This document shows positions 21,102-33,697 of a stretch of DNA of 64,000 bases, piece by piece. Numbering within the stretch: the first letter of the stretch is position 1; the number at the start of each line of letters is the position of its first letter. The notes beneath the pieces were generated by a model. The model worked only from the letters and a program-made list of their open reading frames with translations. It did not search any database and was not told the DNA's origin. Source of the DNA: Athripsodes cinereus (taxonomy: Eukaryota > Arthropoda > Insecta > Trichoptera > Leptoceridae); NCBI GenBank assembly GCA_947579605.1, contig OX388311.1, positions 27,096,951 to 27,160,950 of the forward strand, read 5' to 3'. The translations under genes and the position numbers were made by a program.

Positions 21102-23504
21102 ATTGCATGAGCAGAGCTGGCATTCCAACTAGTTATTTCAAACAGAATGCGTGTATTTGAAAATTAGGCATAATATTATTGCTTCTTATGTCAAAGGTCT
21201 TTATTTCATTATGCTTGTTAGATATATTTCGCAATGGTACTTATTACAATGATATACGGTGTGTATAATATGAAACGAAGATGGACGATCAATAATCTAA
21301 CTGTCAGAGAAGTCTATATTACATTTATAGAATCATTAATCAACAAATTATTATAATTGAAGAGACAGAATTCACGTATATTATAAGGAGAAGTAATATA
21401 AAGGCGAAAACACATTTCGTCCAAATAAAAAAACAGGGACATCCTTATTCATCCATCCATTGGCGTTAAACATAAAGATCAATAATCGTACAAAGGTGCT
21501 ATGCAATTGAGGAGTGTAATTCAAACTTTGTCAAATAGACATCACTTGTGCTATATTTCTCTACTATTTTCCTAACATTCATTCACTTTTTCTTGGTGTT
21601 ATGCTCTAGACAGACCATCGTAATAATCAGCCTTCAATTGATTACTACTTATAGAAACACAGCAAGAGTTTTTCAAAGTTAAATAGTAAAATATTGTTTT
21701 CAATGCTAACAATGAGTAATAAGGAATGTATAGTGCAAGGCGACTCGCGAAAAAATTATATGAAGCGAGACGGAAAAAATTAACCGCAATATAGGGAAAC
21801 TATGCTTAAGACTGAATATCAAACATGAAGTAACCAGCGAGCATTAATTTTCTTTAAAACTATAAATAAGTATTTATTACCCCACTATTCCTTGGGTTGT
21901 TACGTGTAATATTATAAAATCTATGATATTTTAAATGATTTGGAAATATTTATTATATTGCAAATTTAGTGAATATTATTTTTTTTTAAAACGCGTATTG
22001 TCCGTCCTACATTGCATTAGTAATACGGATCAAATTGGATTTTGATGACATTGTCGCATTGTCATCAGTTTTTCGGGTGAAACATGTTTCATTTAATAGA
22101 TTATCATAAAAAATGTAACAACACCTGATATTTAAACTACGCGAGTAATTATCTCTCTAAAAACTTTTTTTCACGTTTAACATAACGAAAAAAAATATTT
22201 TAAAAACAAAGAAAACCTGTCTATTTTCGGAACGTTTAAAAAATATATCTAGTATAAGTAAGTCCATGAATCTACGCTAATTACCATAATAAAAAAAACG
22301 CCTACACACAAGAAATACACTAACAAAAGGTAAATGAAAAAATAATAGCCTGCAAAGCCGTTGTACAGAAAAAAGTGTGGTGTGAAAACAATACATTTTG
22401 ACACATAAATTTGCGGATTGGATGGCCCAAAATATTGTTAGGGACACGCTTACACATAAATGATAATATAACATAATAACATTGAGGGAACAATAACAGT
22501 AATAATATTGAACTTTATATAATAGGTACTTTAGGACGATGTGAAGAAAAACAATTCTGTTTTTCAGAGGGAAACTAAATTATGTTAAGAACTGTAATAT
22601 TTCAGCATGGTCGTTGAAAGAAGTCATCAAAAATAATATAATAACTAAATAAAAATCGACATAGTGCAGTTTTCCTCCGATAAACATATAGACGCTCTCA
22701 TAAGTTTGGAAAAGAGAGGAGAATGAATTGGGGAAAGAAAAAGAAAATGTATATTATTATTACTATTACTGTAGAAAGATAAAACCTTGTCAATCGGATA
22801 CTGTTGCTGGAAGGCATGTGATATCGAATAAATATTGATATTCAACATTTCACATTGCTTCACAGTATACACCATACAATATACAAAAAGGCATATTTTT
22901 CATATCAATAATAAATAAAAACAACCTTCTTGTTTATTATCCTCCTTATTTTTCACATTTCAAATATCTTGTTCTCAACATTTTAGAAAGAATGAGATTA
23001 ATAATTTTTAGTTATAGTTCAAATTAAGGCGATGAAAGTTCGATCATCACGCAAACTCGTATTTTGAACTTCCTGTGCCTAAAAAATGGTTTCAATACCT
23101 CCGATTCTATATATGTATTGATTCAAACTTAAATAAGAACGTTCCTAAATTTAATAATTAAGTTCACTTGAACTAACGGAACTAACATTCGTATTCTATA
23201 CAAGTTATATATAATTCTAATTAAGAACAATTTTAGAGTTCATAGAATACCAATGTAGACTAGTGCACACAAAAAATTAAATAGAATCGGGAGTAATATC
23301 ATCAAAGCCAGGCATTTACTACGTTCAAATATTAATACAGGCTAAAGTGATAGGTATCTTTTTGCAATCAATGTTTTATTGTAATGGATACGATTATTCC
23401 ACGACTGATGTAATTAATGGGCATAATTTTATTATCATTTCTGATATTTTATATCAATAGATATACATATGTAGGTATATATAATAGATATACAAAGATA
23501 TACA
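21102..23504. other. AT-rich DNA without recognisable gene
   Basis: No gene or clear repeat is seen over about 2.4 kb. Confidence 0.5.
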
Positions 23505-23829
23505 CATGACTTTTTTTGTTTTCTTTTTTGATTTTAAATGGATTGCTTGATTTTAAGTATTGCGATGGTATTTGCTTGTTGTTGTTTGACGTGATCGGTG
23601 CTTGTTTGGTGCAGGTTCAGTTTGTACTGGGCCTGCGGTGATTGTGGTCTGCTTTTGTTTGATTGTTTTTTTTTTCTCAATCATTCTTTTGTTAACATTA
23701 ATATGTGTATGCTGTAGACACACTTAATTGGGAGGTTGGCCTGGCCGAATTAATGTATGTTGTTTTTATTTTTTTGTGTGTATATTGTCAACTTTCTGTT
23801 TGTGTCTCTGATTAATAAATAAATAAAAT
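23505..23829 (+). repeat. LINE 3'-UTR fragment with (AATA)n tail, family X
   Basis: A T/G-rich 3' UTR leads to gtagacacacttaattggga, ggttggcctggcc, then caactttctgtttgtgtctc and a terminal attaataaataaataaa. Related ends occur in reverse orientation at 44992-45200 and 55920-56110, so this is a dispersed non-LTR retrotransposon 3' end. The coding part is absent. Confidence 0.72.
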
Positions 23830-24442
23830 ATAAATGGGGTTTAAATGTTTTTATTATGAAAATGTGATGAATATTGAAAGAATACATTAACACTTGACAC
23901 ACTGATATAATGTTGTAGAATTCCTCTCCATACAATAACAGATCGCAGTATATCCGTACTATACAAAATGCTACTCTACTAGTGTACGTATATCGGAATA
24001 TTTAATTTATAAAAAGGTTTTTCCGTCGGATCGGAAAATTAAATACAATTTTGTTTCATTTGAATGGGTTGAAACCAAAGTTTAATTCAGTTTTATTATC
24101 ACTGTTTTTGAAATTAAATGAAAACCATTATATTGTTACCAAACGGGTTTACGGGATAAACTTTTTGATGCCTTACTGAGTGAATAAAGTTTATTATAGC
24201 CTTTTTATTTAGATCTTCAAAAACATTTTTATGACAGGGAAGTAATACACACAGATGACAAACTTAGTAATGCAGTAAAAAAGCTTTGTAATAATAAGTG
24301 TATTGGGATCGAAATTGAACATATTCATTTGCACAAAAATGTCAGTGGATCTCAAAAAATTATTTGACTGTTTTTAATACAAAATTCGTATTTCTCTCCT
24401 GTTTCATATACATTTTACAGGGTTCGAATGTTTTGGAAAAAA
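23830..24442. other. No gene recognised
   Basis: AT-rich DNA without identifiable content. Confidence 0.45.
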
Positions 24443-24640
24443 CAGTTTTACATCTTCTTCTTCTTTGTTGTCGGTCCCTCAGTGCTGAGGATCGTGACCA
24501 TCATTTGTATAGGTGTGGACAAATTGCTTCCAGTGACTTCGATCCTCCGCTCTTCGTAGCACCTCATGCAAGGTCCCCCCCGTTGCCCCCGTCACCTGCT
24601 AACTCCATCTCATTGGTGCGCGCCCCCTAGCTCTATTGCC
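24443..24640 (-). pseudogene. LINE RT C-terminal fragment with (GAA)n tail
   Basis: On the minus strand it encodes APMRWS, a stop, QVTGATGGTLHEVLRRAEDR and HWKQFVHTYTNDGHDPQH, then a stop and a gaagaagaag tail (cttcttcttctt on the plus strand). This is the C-terminal end of a LINE protein, different in sequence from 7795-8115 but with the same tail type. It is much GC-richer than its surroundings. Confidence 0.8.
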
Positions 24641-25057
24641 CTCCACACTCCCATAACTCGACACAAAGAATATTTCCACAAACTTGGTTTAAAAGAAAAT
24701 ATTAGGATTTGTTCATATTCGATCTCAAGCCACAAATATATTTTACTGAAACATTTTTTTATAAAGGGTAACTCACCGAATTGGATAAAAACTCTGCCAT
24801 GCGTGAAATGTAAATCAAATTTCTCACCTGAAATAGAAAAAAGTCAATTTAAACATTTAAAAATAAAATATGTATATAAAAAATGCAGATAATCATGTTT
24901 ATTCTAAAATGCTTTTATTTCGCAAAATTTTCAGTAATTTAAGAGATTTTTCAGTTTCACTATATATCTGGTACTAAACAAAGTTTCAAGTTGATCCAGA
25001 AAAATTGTATTCCTATAATAGAATAAGAGATAAAAATTACAAACTAAATCTGTTTAC
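24641..25057. other. No gene recognised
   Basis: AT-rich DNA without identifiable content. Confidence 0.45.
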
Positions 25058-25258
25058 ATTTTTCGAGTGCCCTGTAAAAAGCAGGTACCTAAAAAAACAA
25101 TTTCAATCTTAAATTCAGCGATTAATTACACTCTTCCTGAATGTCTTAATTGTTGTTGGCACGGAAGAGACAGCTTGCATGTTCATTGTATGCCGCTGGC
25201 CTGGTGGGTACCCCACTCGCGGAATATACAGCGATGGGATAGTACTAGTTGTAGTAGA
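25058..25258 (+). repeat. TAG-family repeat, 5'-truncated copy
   Basis: It runs from ttttcgagtgccctgtaaaa to the 3' end accccactcgcgga and a decayed tagtactagttgtagtag tail. The family's hairpins are partly eroded. Confidence 0.78.
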
Positions 25259-28200
25259 TTATATTATCTAAGTTTTGAATTCCGTTTACAACAAAAGTAA
25301 AATCACAAGGAACAAAAAGTTATTAATATCAAACAAAAAATAATATATTTGTGAATTCAAAATATCCTATAATGAACATGTGGTTTCTGATCGTTAAAAA
25401 CGTATTATCGAATAACAATATCAGCCAGTATCCGATCGTCGGTCGAATGCCACAGAATTTCAATCCCAAAATGTATCCACCGATATGCGGTCGCAGAATT
25501 TCAGAGATGTTTTTATCAGACCCGTTAAAATAATAAAATGAAATATAAATAAGCGACGGGATTTCATTTGTTTTACACAATCTTTTGTTTATAATTATTG
25601 TCTACGTGTACTCTACATAGTACGAGAGGATAAAATGAATTATTAATTTTATCAAATTTCAACGGAATCGGAAACGGGAGCAGCGGTAAGCTATCCGAAA
25701 ACCGTCAAGAAGATTTCATTGAATTCATCTGACTAGGTTGGCAATTAAATTCATTTTGAGAGTAATCATATAAAATCAAAATGGACTGTTTTCCTTTCGA
25801 CTATACCAAGAAGAATAATAAATTATAAATATGTAAATTTTAACAATTACTCTGAAGAAAACTATTTCGTAACAAAATCTTTCCAAATTTAAGTAACGTC
25901 TAAATATTATATACCCTCGTAAGTATGTGAGAAATATTCGCAAAAAAAAATGCGAGAAGTCAGCGTTTTATGCTTGGAATGTGTTAGTTAAACTAAAGAA
26001 AAATTTTAAGTTTCTATAATAAACATTGTCAGACGTCAGTCAATTCAATTCAATATGGTGATAAATTACAAAAATACTTTGAGGTAAGCTCTGAAAATAC
26101 TCAAAGAAATAACAATAATGAAGACAAAGAAATGTAAATTCAATTTATAAATATTTATAAATCAACTCGGATAACATTTTACATCATTTTTCTACGTAAA
26201 ATAATGCCAAGCGGAAAATATAAATAATATTATTTTGATAAAAAAGTTAAAAGTTATATTATTCTCTACGTGTTGCAGATTTTGTAAAGCAAGCTCAGTG
26301 ACTGAATGACTGAAAAAGCGGCTCGGAAAGGATTAAAAGTTCACAAAGCAGAGAAAGTAGCCTATTCATTATTTGATCGTAAACCCATCAGAATAATTAC
26401 ACAGTTGTAACTTTAATCACCGGTCGATTTGTTTTCAACTCTTTATTACCTCCATTAGAATGTAAAATCCTTTGACTTTTAGTAGAAAATCTACTAGTAT
26501 AATTAATCATAGACAATTATCCTCATAAATTTAAATAAACATCTCTTGATCTCATTCATCGTTCTCTCATTTTTTGTTCACATCTATATCAATTGTTTTT
26601 CTTTTAATTATTATAAAATAACTGGAAATATAAGAACCATACGAGAAAAGGGTTGGAAATATATAATCCAGACAAGAAAAATTATATTTTGTTTTATAAT
26701 TGAAATTCTTTGTTCTCTTTGGCTTTAATCCTGAAAATTGGTTAATAGCAAAGTCCTGCATCTTTCTTTCTATTGCACTCTATGTTGTGCGACCTTCTTC
26801 TGCTCTTTGTACGATCTGCAAAAGAATACGATATAATTCTACGTAAGCGTACGAAATGTTTCAGCATGACAACAGTAGTATTGTTTGCAAAAATCCTAAT
26901 AAGAATTTGATTAGTCTAATTTTAAAACGCTCTCGGTGCTCTAATTTAATATATTTCACGATGCTTCCTTGTGAAAATTTCTAATAAGTTAATATTAAAG
27001 TAAATTACTGAACAATAATGAATTTCGTGATTTTCAAATAACAGATGAATAAACCAAATAAATGGGTTCACAGATGACATTTTTGTTCCATCAAAAACAG
27101 AAAAAACTCGTAAAAAATCTGTCGAATTCTCAGAATTATCAAGAGGAAAAAGAGGATATTATTTTTCACACGACACGGTCCTATCGACATTATCTGCACC
27201 CACGCAAATAGATCCTTTGTAGATTACACAGACTCATGGTTGAATGGTCGGTCAGACCTTGAATTTTCACACACATTTTAGTTTTCCCATCATACTCTAT
27301 GTATAATGTAGGTATACTTATTAGATATATACTCTTCAAAGTGTTTGAAAACGCGGCGATAACAAATTTGATAATATGTGTCAGCGAATATCATACAGGG
27401 TAAACTGTTACGTAAGGCTCAGGTACTGAACGTTATATCACACTGCGTATCATAGTCTAGTCTTCACATAACTAGACATACAAGTGTCTGGTGCATTAAT
27501 AACATAACAGGTAAAAGAGAATAGAAAAAATATATTGTTTACACGAAGTACGCAAACGACTGCATAATGGATTAAATAAATATTGTTAATGTCAGAATAA
27601 AAGAGTGTTAACGAAAAACAAAAAGTAAAACAGTGATTTGTCAGCTTTCTCTGTCATGTTTAAGATTAAATGACTGAAAAAAAGTAAATTAGAAATTTTG
27701 ATAAAACAAATGTTCTTCCATCAAGCTTGTGGATTTTTTATAAAAAAAGCATTTTACTACACAACAAAGGCTGACAATACTACAAAGAATTTCTTAGAAG
27801 AAGCAATTTTGATAAAAACCTGTGGATACGAGAACACAGTGTTTATAATCTGAAGGATCAACTGAAATTAAAAAGATACAAAAGCAAAGCTTTTCATACC
27901 GAGGTATTGTAGGTACGTATTAACGTTGTTAGTATGATATTATAATATGTATGCATCGCTGTGTCGGTGCAATAAGGCGTATTTTTAAAATATGCAAATA
28001 CTATGTTAAATGTAGTACTTTCTCATAAACAATTGGTAAATAAAACTGGACCAAAATAACTTTCTTTTCAAAAACAAATAGATAAATATTGCCACTAAAT
28101 AATTTTCAAATAGAAAAACATAACCATAAAATTCAAGAAAACATTTATGATTGAAAAAAAATCACTCGAGTCTCACTTTGTTTTATCTCTTCACATTGGC

Positions 28201-28804
28201 GGTGCATCTAAATGAGGATGATTTTCGATTTCCGCATCACAATTAAGTGTACAAGCAATAAAAGGAAAATAAAGGTTAATGATATATTCCAAATTACTTG
28301 ATATAATAACAAAAATCTCTGATGAGTTAGCGTAACTTGTTATTTTTATAATTGTTAGCTTTATGTTAGAATATTGGTCTGGTCAAACTAAAAGTCAACC
28401 TATATAGTTTTTCACTACGTAGATAACATTGGGATTGCACGGTATTGTATCGAAACAACTATACATTTAGTTGTGAAAGTAGTGGTGAGGATTAGTTCAC
28501 TGAGGAAATTAGAACAAAGGAGTTTGTTTTATATTATAATAATGGGGTTTACGGACACACCGTCGTGGATTGCAATAAAGAAGAGTTGATCACACTGTAT
28601 ACAATACATACAATGGAGAAACTGAGAGATTAAAACACTTCTTATATTATGATAAGAAAGGAGAACTCGTTCGTCTACAAACGGGATAAAAAATATACCT
28701 ACTGATTATTTTAAAACTTAAAACAACATAAGACAGATTATTTTATTATTTTTAAAGCATAAAGCATCCTACATGATTTATATAATATAAGATATTTAAC
28801 ATAA
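25259..28804. other. AT-rich DNA without recognisable gene
   Basis: About 3.5 kb with only short, low-complexity open frames. Confidence 0.5.
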
Positions 28805-29335
28805 TCCATTCAGAGTTAAGGTATGCCATCCATTCTAAATGACATATATTGACACGGTATGTCTACTGTCTACCGTAATAATGGGCCACTTGCAGTCGTG
28901 GGGGATTTTAATAAAAATGATCGAACTAAGTAAATTTGAGGTCGGGAAACACAAATATGTCAGTTAAACTTTTTTAAATATCTTAATTATGGAGAATTTC
29001 TAAAAAATAAAATCCGAAATTTTTCACGTATGGCAAAACACTCTAAATGGCTTTTGACAACTGATGACGTCACGGAGTCCCATGTGTGTATGAGATTTTA
29101 ATCTGTGGTGCGAAATTTATTATGATTCACGGGACTCCGTGATGTCACAGTGCCGCCATATCGTTTTCGATCACTCCGAGAAAATCCAATTTTTAAAAGC
29201 TAATATCTAAGAAAATAGTGCAAGAAAAATTAAAATAAATTGTGGTTGTGTTTTTTTTATACTAATTTACAATTTTATGTAATAAAAAAATCTGCAAGTG
29301 GCCCATTGTAGAAGATGCCGTGATGGTTTAGAAAG
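28805..29335 (+). repeat. TAG-family repeat split by a MITE
   Basis: The left part (28805-28879) carries attcagagttaaggtatgcc through gtctactgtctacc. The right part (29308-29335) resumes with gtagaagatgccgtgatggt, the family's normal 3' end. The 428 bp between them are a separate inverted-repeat element, so this copy predates that insertion. Confidence 0.75.
28880..29307. mobile_element. Non-autonomous inverted-repeat element (MITE) nested in a SINE-like copy
   Basis: It is bounded by 16-bp perfect terminal inverted repeats AATGGGCCACTTGCAG (28880-28895 and 29292-29307). Inside lies a second inverted pair, tgacgtcacggagtccc (29065-29081) and gggactccgtgatgtca (29131-29147), with one mismatch. 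There is no open reading frame of note. The flanks belong to one interrupted repeat copy, which confirms insertion. The terminal repeat may be slightly shorter if the outer bases are target duplication. The superfamily is unresolved; a PIF/Harbinger-like origin is possible from the GGGCC start but unproven. Confidence 0.85.
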
Positions 29336-29833
29336 TGCATATGTGTATTACCCTAAATTCCAAAACAAACATAGATGACCGAAGGAAAAACAAATCGTTC
29401 ACGAAGATCTCATCTGCATGTGTTTCTATCATTTATATAAATCATAAAGGGTGTTATATATTGTGTTCATTCGTGAACTGAAGGACAAACAAAAGAAAAC
29501 CTGAATATGTTATAACTTTGTCCACATTAAACGTCGTGCTATGGACATAAAATAAAATAAAAATAAATAAAATAAACTTTATTGTGACAATAGACAAGTA
29601 CATTGTACAAAAGGCGGGTTTATTGCCAAATGGCAATTTCTGCCAACCAACCTGATGTTTGAAAAAAAAAAAATAAGAAAAATAATAAAGTATGCCAGAA
29701 CCATAGAAAAAATAAAAAATAATAAATAAATATACCCATACAAAAATAAAAATAAAAATAAATAAATAAAAAATATATATATAATACATGCATAAAGTGG
29801 AATGGGGAAAGGGGGACAAGGAAGGGGATGGAA

Positions 29834-32800
29834 TTATGATGGGTTATTGAGAGCAAGATAGTGATGTTTCAGTCTACTTTTGAAAATGGAAATTGAAGGA
29901 GCAAGTCTGATCAGTAAAGGCAAATCATTCCATAACCGAGCTGCATGTATAGTGAAGGAAGATGTGACAAAAGATGTTCGATGAGTGGGAATAGTTAACG
30001 TACCAAGTGCACCAGAACGAAGAGGCAAGCCATGAGATGCCAAAGGCGTAAAACAAGATTTTAGGTAGCTCGGAGTAGAGGGGTTGCGGAGAACATTAAA
30101 GAGCAGGCAGAGAATATGCAGATTGCGACGCTGTGACATTTTCAACCATTTGAGCTCGTTTCTATATTGAGAGATATGATCAAATTTTCGAAGTCCAAAA
30201 ATGAAACGAATGCAGATGTTTTGCAAACGCTCCAGTTTCATCAATTGTTCGTTGTTGATGTCCAGATAGGCCACATCCGCATACTCCAGCAAAGGTAGAA
30301 GTAAGGTTAGTGATAGGAGTATTTTAGTCTCTCGGGGAAGAAAATTTTGGTGTCGCCTAAGAGAGTGGAGACTAAAGAAAAATTTGCGACTTACCTCTCC
30401 AACCTGAGACTGCCAGGATAAATGTTGATTGAAAAACATACCAAGATTCTTAACCTTTTTTGAGAGAGAAATTTCAGAGTTATTGAGGTAGAGTTTGGGT
30501 AAAGTGTCAATTGGAATTTTAGGTAAGAGGCGAGAACTGCCTATTAGGATTGCTTGAGATTTTGAAGGATTCAGTAACAAACCATTTTGCTGTGCCCAAT
30601 GAGAAATGCGGTCCAATTCACCATTTATGTGAGAGAGTGCAAGCTGTGCTTGATCCAACTCGAAATGTGAGTAAATTTGTAAATCATCTGCATACAGATG
30701 GTAGCCTACATTTATATGTTCGACTATTGAGTTGATGTAAAGCGAAAATAAGAGTGGTGAAAGGATCCCGCCCTGAGGAACTCCTGCCGTCAATGGTAAC
30801 CAATCAGAAGTTTGATTATCTGTTTTAATGCATTGCGTCCTATCTCTCAGATAAGAGCTAAACCAACGAAGTGTGTTGTCAGAGAGATTGTAATACCTTA
30901 GTTTTTCGAGAAGTATATCAAAGTCGACTGAGTTGAAGGCGCTACTGAAATCGAGGAGTATGAGAAGGGTGAGTTTTCTTTCTTCCATAGCGCCCCGTAT
31001 ATCATCAGTCACCTTGACAAGAGCAGTGGTAGTACTGTGTCCACTACGGAAACCTGATTGAAAGGGAGAAAGTATATTATGTGAAGTAAGATGGTGGACA
31101 AGTTGCTCATGAACAACCTTCTCTATGACTTTGGAAAACATGGGAAGAATTGAGATAGGACGATAATCCCCTTCAGTTAGAGGAGAAGATTTTTTGGGAA
31201 GAGGTATGACGTGAGCTTTCTTCCAGATGGAAGGAAAAGAACCAGAATCTAATGAGAAGTTTATAATATGAGTTAGTATCGGTAAAATGGGATCGATGAT
31301 TAGTTTAATGAATTTAATGCTCACGCCATCAGCTCCAATCGACTTGGATTGGATTGAATTGATGTGCTTACGAATTAAATCATTTGAAACGCGAGAGAAA
31401 TGAAATACAGGTTTACCAAAATCAGGCAGGTTTTGAATATATGATAGTGTGGAGTTTTTGACTGACTGATTAAAATCACAGGGTGGGGTGGCAAAATGTT
31501 TGTTCAAAATGTTGGGGTCAAGGCTAATTTTTTTATCTTTAGAATCGTCCTGATTCACACCCATTGCACCGAGGCCTCGCCATATATCGGATGAAGTTTT
31601 ATTTACAAAAATATGTTTATAGTGTGCACGTTTAGCGTTTCTACACATTTGGTTACAGCGGTTACGGAGAACACGATAAGTTTCCCAATTTGAGGGTGTT
31701 CCGGTTTTGATAAACCTTACTTTGGCCCTGTCACGTCTCCTCATCAGGCACCTGATCTCGTCCGAAAGCCATGGTGTTGGGGAACGTTTGATACGTACAT
31801 ATTTAAGTGGTGCATGTCTGTCACACAACAGTTGAAGATAATTGTTCATTATCTCAACCTTTTCATCAACAGAATTTTTCGAGTATAAGTTGGTCCAATC
31901 TAAATTATTGAAATCAGATATCAAACTGTTGATGTCCAGGCCTCGATAGCTCCTCAATTGCACTACTTTAGGCTTAGGCTTCGGACATTTGACCCGATAC
32001 CTGACAAAGATAAGATCGTGGTTAGAAAAAGCGGATGCAGGAAACTGTCCATGGAAAGAGATTTTTTGGGTCTCAGATGTCAAAATTAAATCTATTAAAG
32101 ATGATGAGTCTTTAGTGCGATGTGTGGGTAAAAGCGGGAGGATATTTAAGTTAAGTGAGTAAGTCAGATTTTTGAGATGGGAGGTACGGTAGTCATCCAG
32201 GAGTAAGGAGGTATTTAGATCTCCCATGATAATAACATCATTGTAAAGAGGTAACAGATTTTCAAGAACTGTTTCAAACTTATTAAAATAATTGATACAG
32301 GGTGGGCAGTATATTACCCCGAGTAGAATAGTGGTTTCATGAATGTGGATATTTATAAAAATATACTCGGGTTCGGCTGCGTAATTGGATGGAGATTGTT
32401 CAATAATCGTGTAAGAAATGTCATTACGCAGGTATATACACACGCCACCGGCTCCCTTTCCTGTTCTGTCATTGCGAATTAGTTGATATCCTGGGAGAGA
32501 AAATTGGGATGAGGGTAAAGATGGTTTCAACCAAGACTCACTCACCAGCAAGGCATGAAAATTGACATCTGAGAAGTTTAAAAGTAGGTCATCATAATGC
32601 GCAGGAATGCTTTGCGCATTAATGTGAGAGATATGTAGATCTTTGGATTTTGCTGGGAACACTGAATTAAGATTTTCTTGCAGAGATTGACAGTTTCCAG
32701 AAGAATCAGATGTATCAGACTCGCAGGAAGATAGAGCTGAGTAGAAAGAATCATCACTATGACTGAAATTATAGGGGGAAGGGGGGTTATCGGGAATGGA

Positions 32801-32851
32801 TTCATATGAGTTATCGGAAAAATACATGTTAATTAATACTATATAACACAA
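29834..32851 (-). CDS. LINE ORF2: endonuclease plus reverse transcriptase, intact
   Basis: This 1005-residue protein nicks target DNA and reverse-transcribes the element RNA there. The apurinic-type endonuclease occupies about residues 70-285: HINAQS (Asn78), SESW (Glu105), GDLN (Asp211, Asn213), Asp254 in SLIDLIL, and SNHD (His278). The reverse transcriptase spans about 490-760, with LLDFSSAFN (Asp634), GVPQGGILSPLLF (from 690) and the catalytic LYADD (720-723). The C terminus has ARLWNDLP, common in CR1/L2/Jockey proteins. There is no stop or frameshift and all catalytic residues looked for are present. The N-terminal 60 residues are Ser-rich; a start at Met9 is also possible. It follows ORF1 on the same strand. 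Confidence 0.93.
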   Translation of the reverse strand: MCYIVLINMYFSDNSYESIPDNPPSPYNFSHSDDSFYSALSSCESDTSDSSGNCQSLQENLNSVFPAKSKDLHISHINAQSIPAHYDDLLLNFSDVNFHALLVSESWLKPSLPSSQFSLPGYQLIRNDRTGKGAGGVCIYLRNDISYTIIEQSPSNYAAEPEYIFINIHIHETTILLGVIYCPPCINYFNKFETVLENLLPLYNDVIIMGDLNTSLLLDDYRTSHLKNLTYSLNLNILPLLPTHRTKDSSSLIDLILTSETQKISFHGQFPASAFSNHDLIFVRYRVKCPKPKPKVVQLRSYRGLDINSLISDFNNLDWTNLYSKNSVDEKVEIMNNYLQLLCDRHAPLKYVRIKRSPTPWLSDEIRCLMRRRDRAKVRFIKTGTPSNWETYRVLRNRCNQMCRNAKRAHYKHIFVNKTSSDIWRGLGAMGVNQDDSKDKKISLDPNILNKHFATPPCDFNQSVKNSTLSYIQNLPDFGKPVFHFSRVSNDLIRKHINSIQSKSIGADGVSIKFIKLIIDPILPILTHIINFSLDSGSFPSIWKKAHVIPLPKKSSPLTEGDYRPISILPMFSKVIEKVVHEQLVHHLTSHNILSPFQSGFRSGHSTTTALVKVTDDIRGAMEERKLTLLILLDFSSAFNSVDFDILLEKLRYYNLSDNTLRWFSSYLRDRTQCIKTDNQTSDWLPLTAGVPQGGILSPLLFSLYINSIVEHINVGYHLYADDLQIYSHFELDQAQLALSHINGELDRISHWAQQNGLLLNPSKSQAILIGSSRLLPKIPIDTLPKLYLNNSEISLSKKVKNLGMFFNQHLSWQSQVGEVSRKFFFSLHSLRRHQNFLPRETKILLSLTLLLPLLEYADVAYLDINNEQLMKLERLQNICIRFIFGLRKFDHISQYRNELKWLKMSQRRNLHILCLLFNVLRNPSTPSYLKSCFTPLASHGLPLRSGALGTLTIPTHRTSFVTSSFTIHAARLWNDLPLLIRLAPSISIFKSRLKHHYLALNNPS

Positions 32852-33330
32852 TGAATTTTAAATGTACTAAAGCCTAAACAATAATTAGGTATATTATAAT
32901 ATATTATAAAAAAAAAAACAAAAAAAATAAGTAACTAAATAAATAACAATACTAATAAAATAAATGAAAAAATTGAAAATAATAGAATATGTACATAAAA
33001 AGAACTTCCAATCGTTGCAATGGCTTACTCTAACCTTCGCAAATGAACATTTCGAAAGCTGAATAGGTATTAATAATACATACCAATGACGATTGAGAGA
33101 AAAGAAAAACCGCATGCACCCATTCACATCTCAGAACAAAGCTGTTCCTGAGGAGTAAAACTGCGTTCAAGGAATAAATGTGAAAAGATATAAAAATAAA
33201 AAATAAACAAAAAACCAAATTAATTTGGATTTAAGACATCATACCCATACCCATAAAAATGTAAATAGCATAAGAGTGAGTTATCTGTAATATTACCATA
33301 CATAAAACAGGTAAACAAAAGTAAAAAATA

Positions 33331-33697
33331 CACAATGATCATCATCATCATCATCATCATGTCAGCCTCCCTGCGTCCATTGTTGAACATAGGCCTCCCC
33401 CATTGATCTCCACAGCTCTCTATCCTGGGCAGACCGCATCCAGCCGACCCCTGCAACCCGTCTTATGTCGTCCGACCATCGTGCTTGAGGCCTACCAACA
33501 CTTCTTCTGCCTGTTCTAGGTCTCCACTCCAGAACTTTCTTTGTCCACCTAGAGTCTGTGGTTCTGGCCACATGACCAGCCCAACTCCATTTCTGACTAG
33601 AAACTTTGTGAACGACATCGACGACCCTGGTCTTTTCTCTGATCCATACATTAGTTTTCCTGTCTCTCAGTGAAATACCCAGCATTCTCACAATGAT
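33331..33697 (-). mobile_element. Truncated RTE LINE nested in the spacer of the larger LINE
   Basis: On the minus strand it encodes VRMLGISLRDRKTNVW, then KWSWAGHVARTTDSRW, GRRSVGRPQARWSDD and the end AYVQQWTQGG, which is a typical RTE C terminus, followed by an (ATG)n tail (33340-33361). The 9-mer cacaatgat flanks it at 33331-33339 and 33689-33697, so it is an insertion into an existing copy of the larger element, in the same orientation. It belongs to a different RTE family from the element at 49-53 kb. Only the last 115 or so codons are present. Confidence 0.87.
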
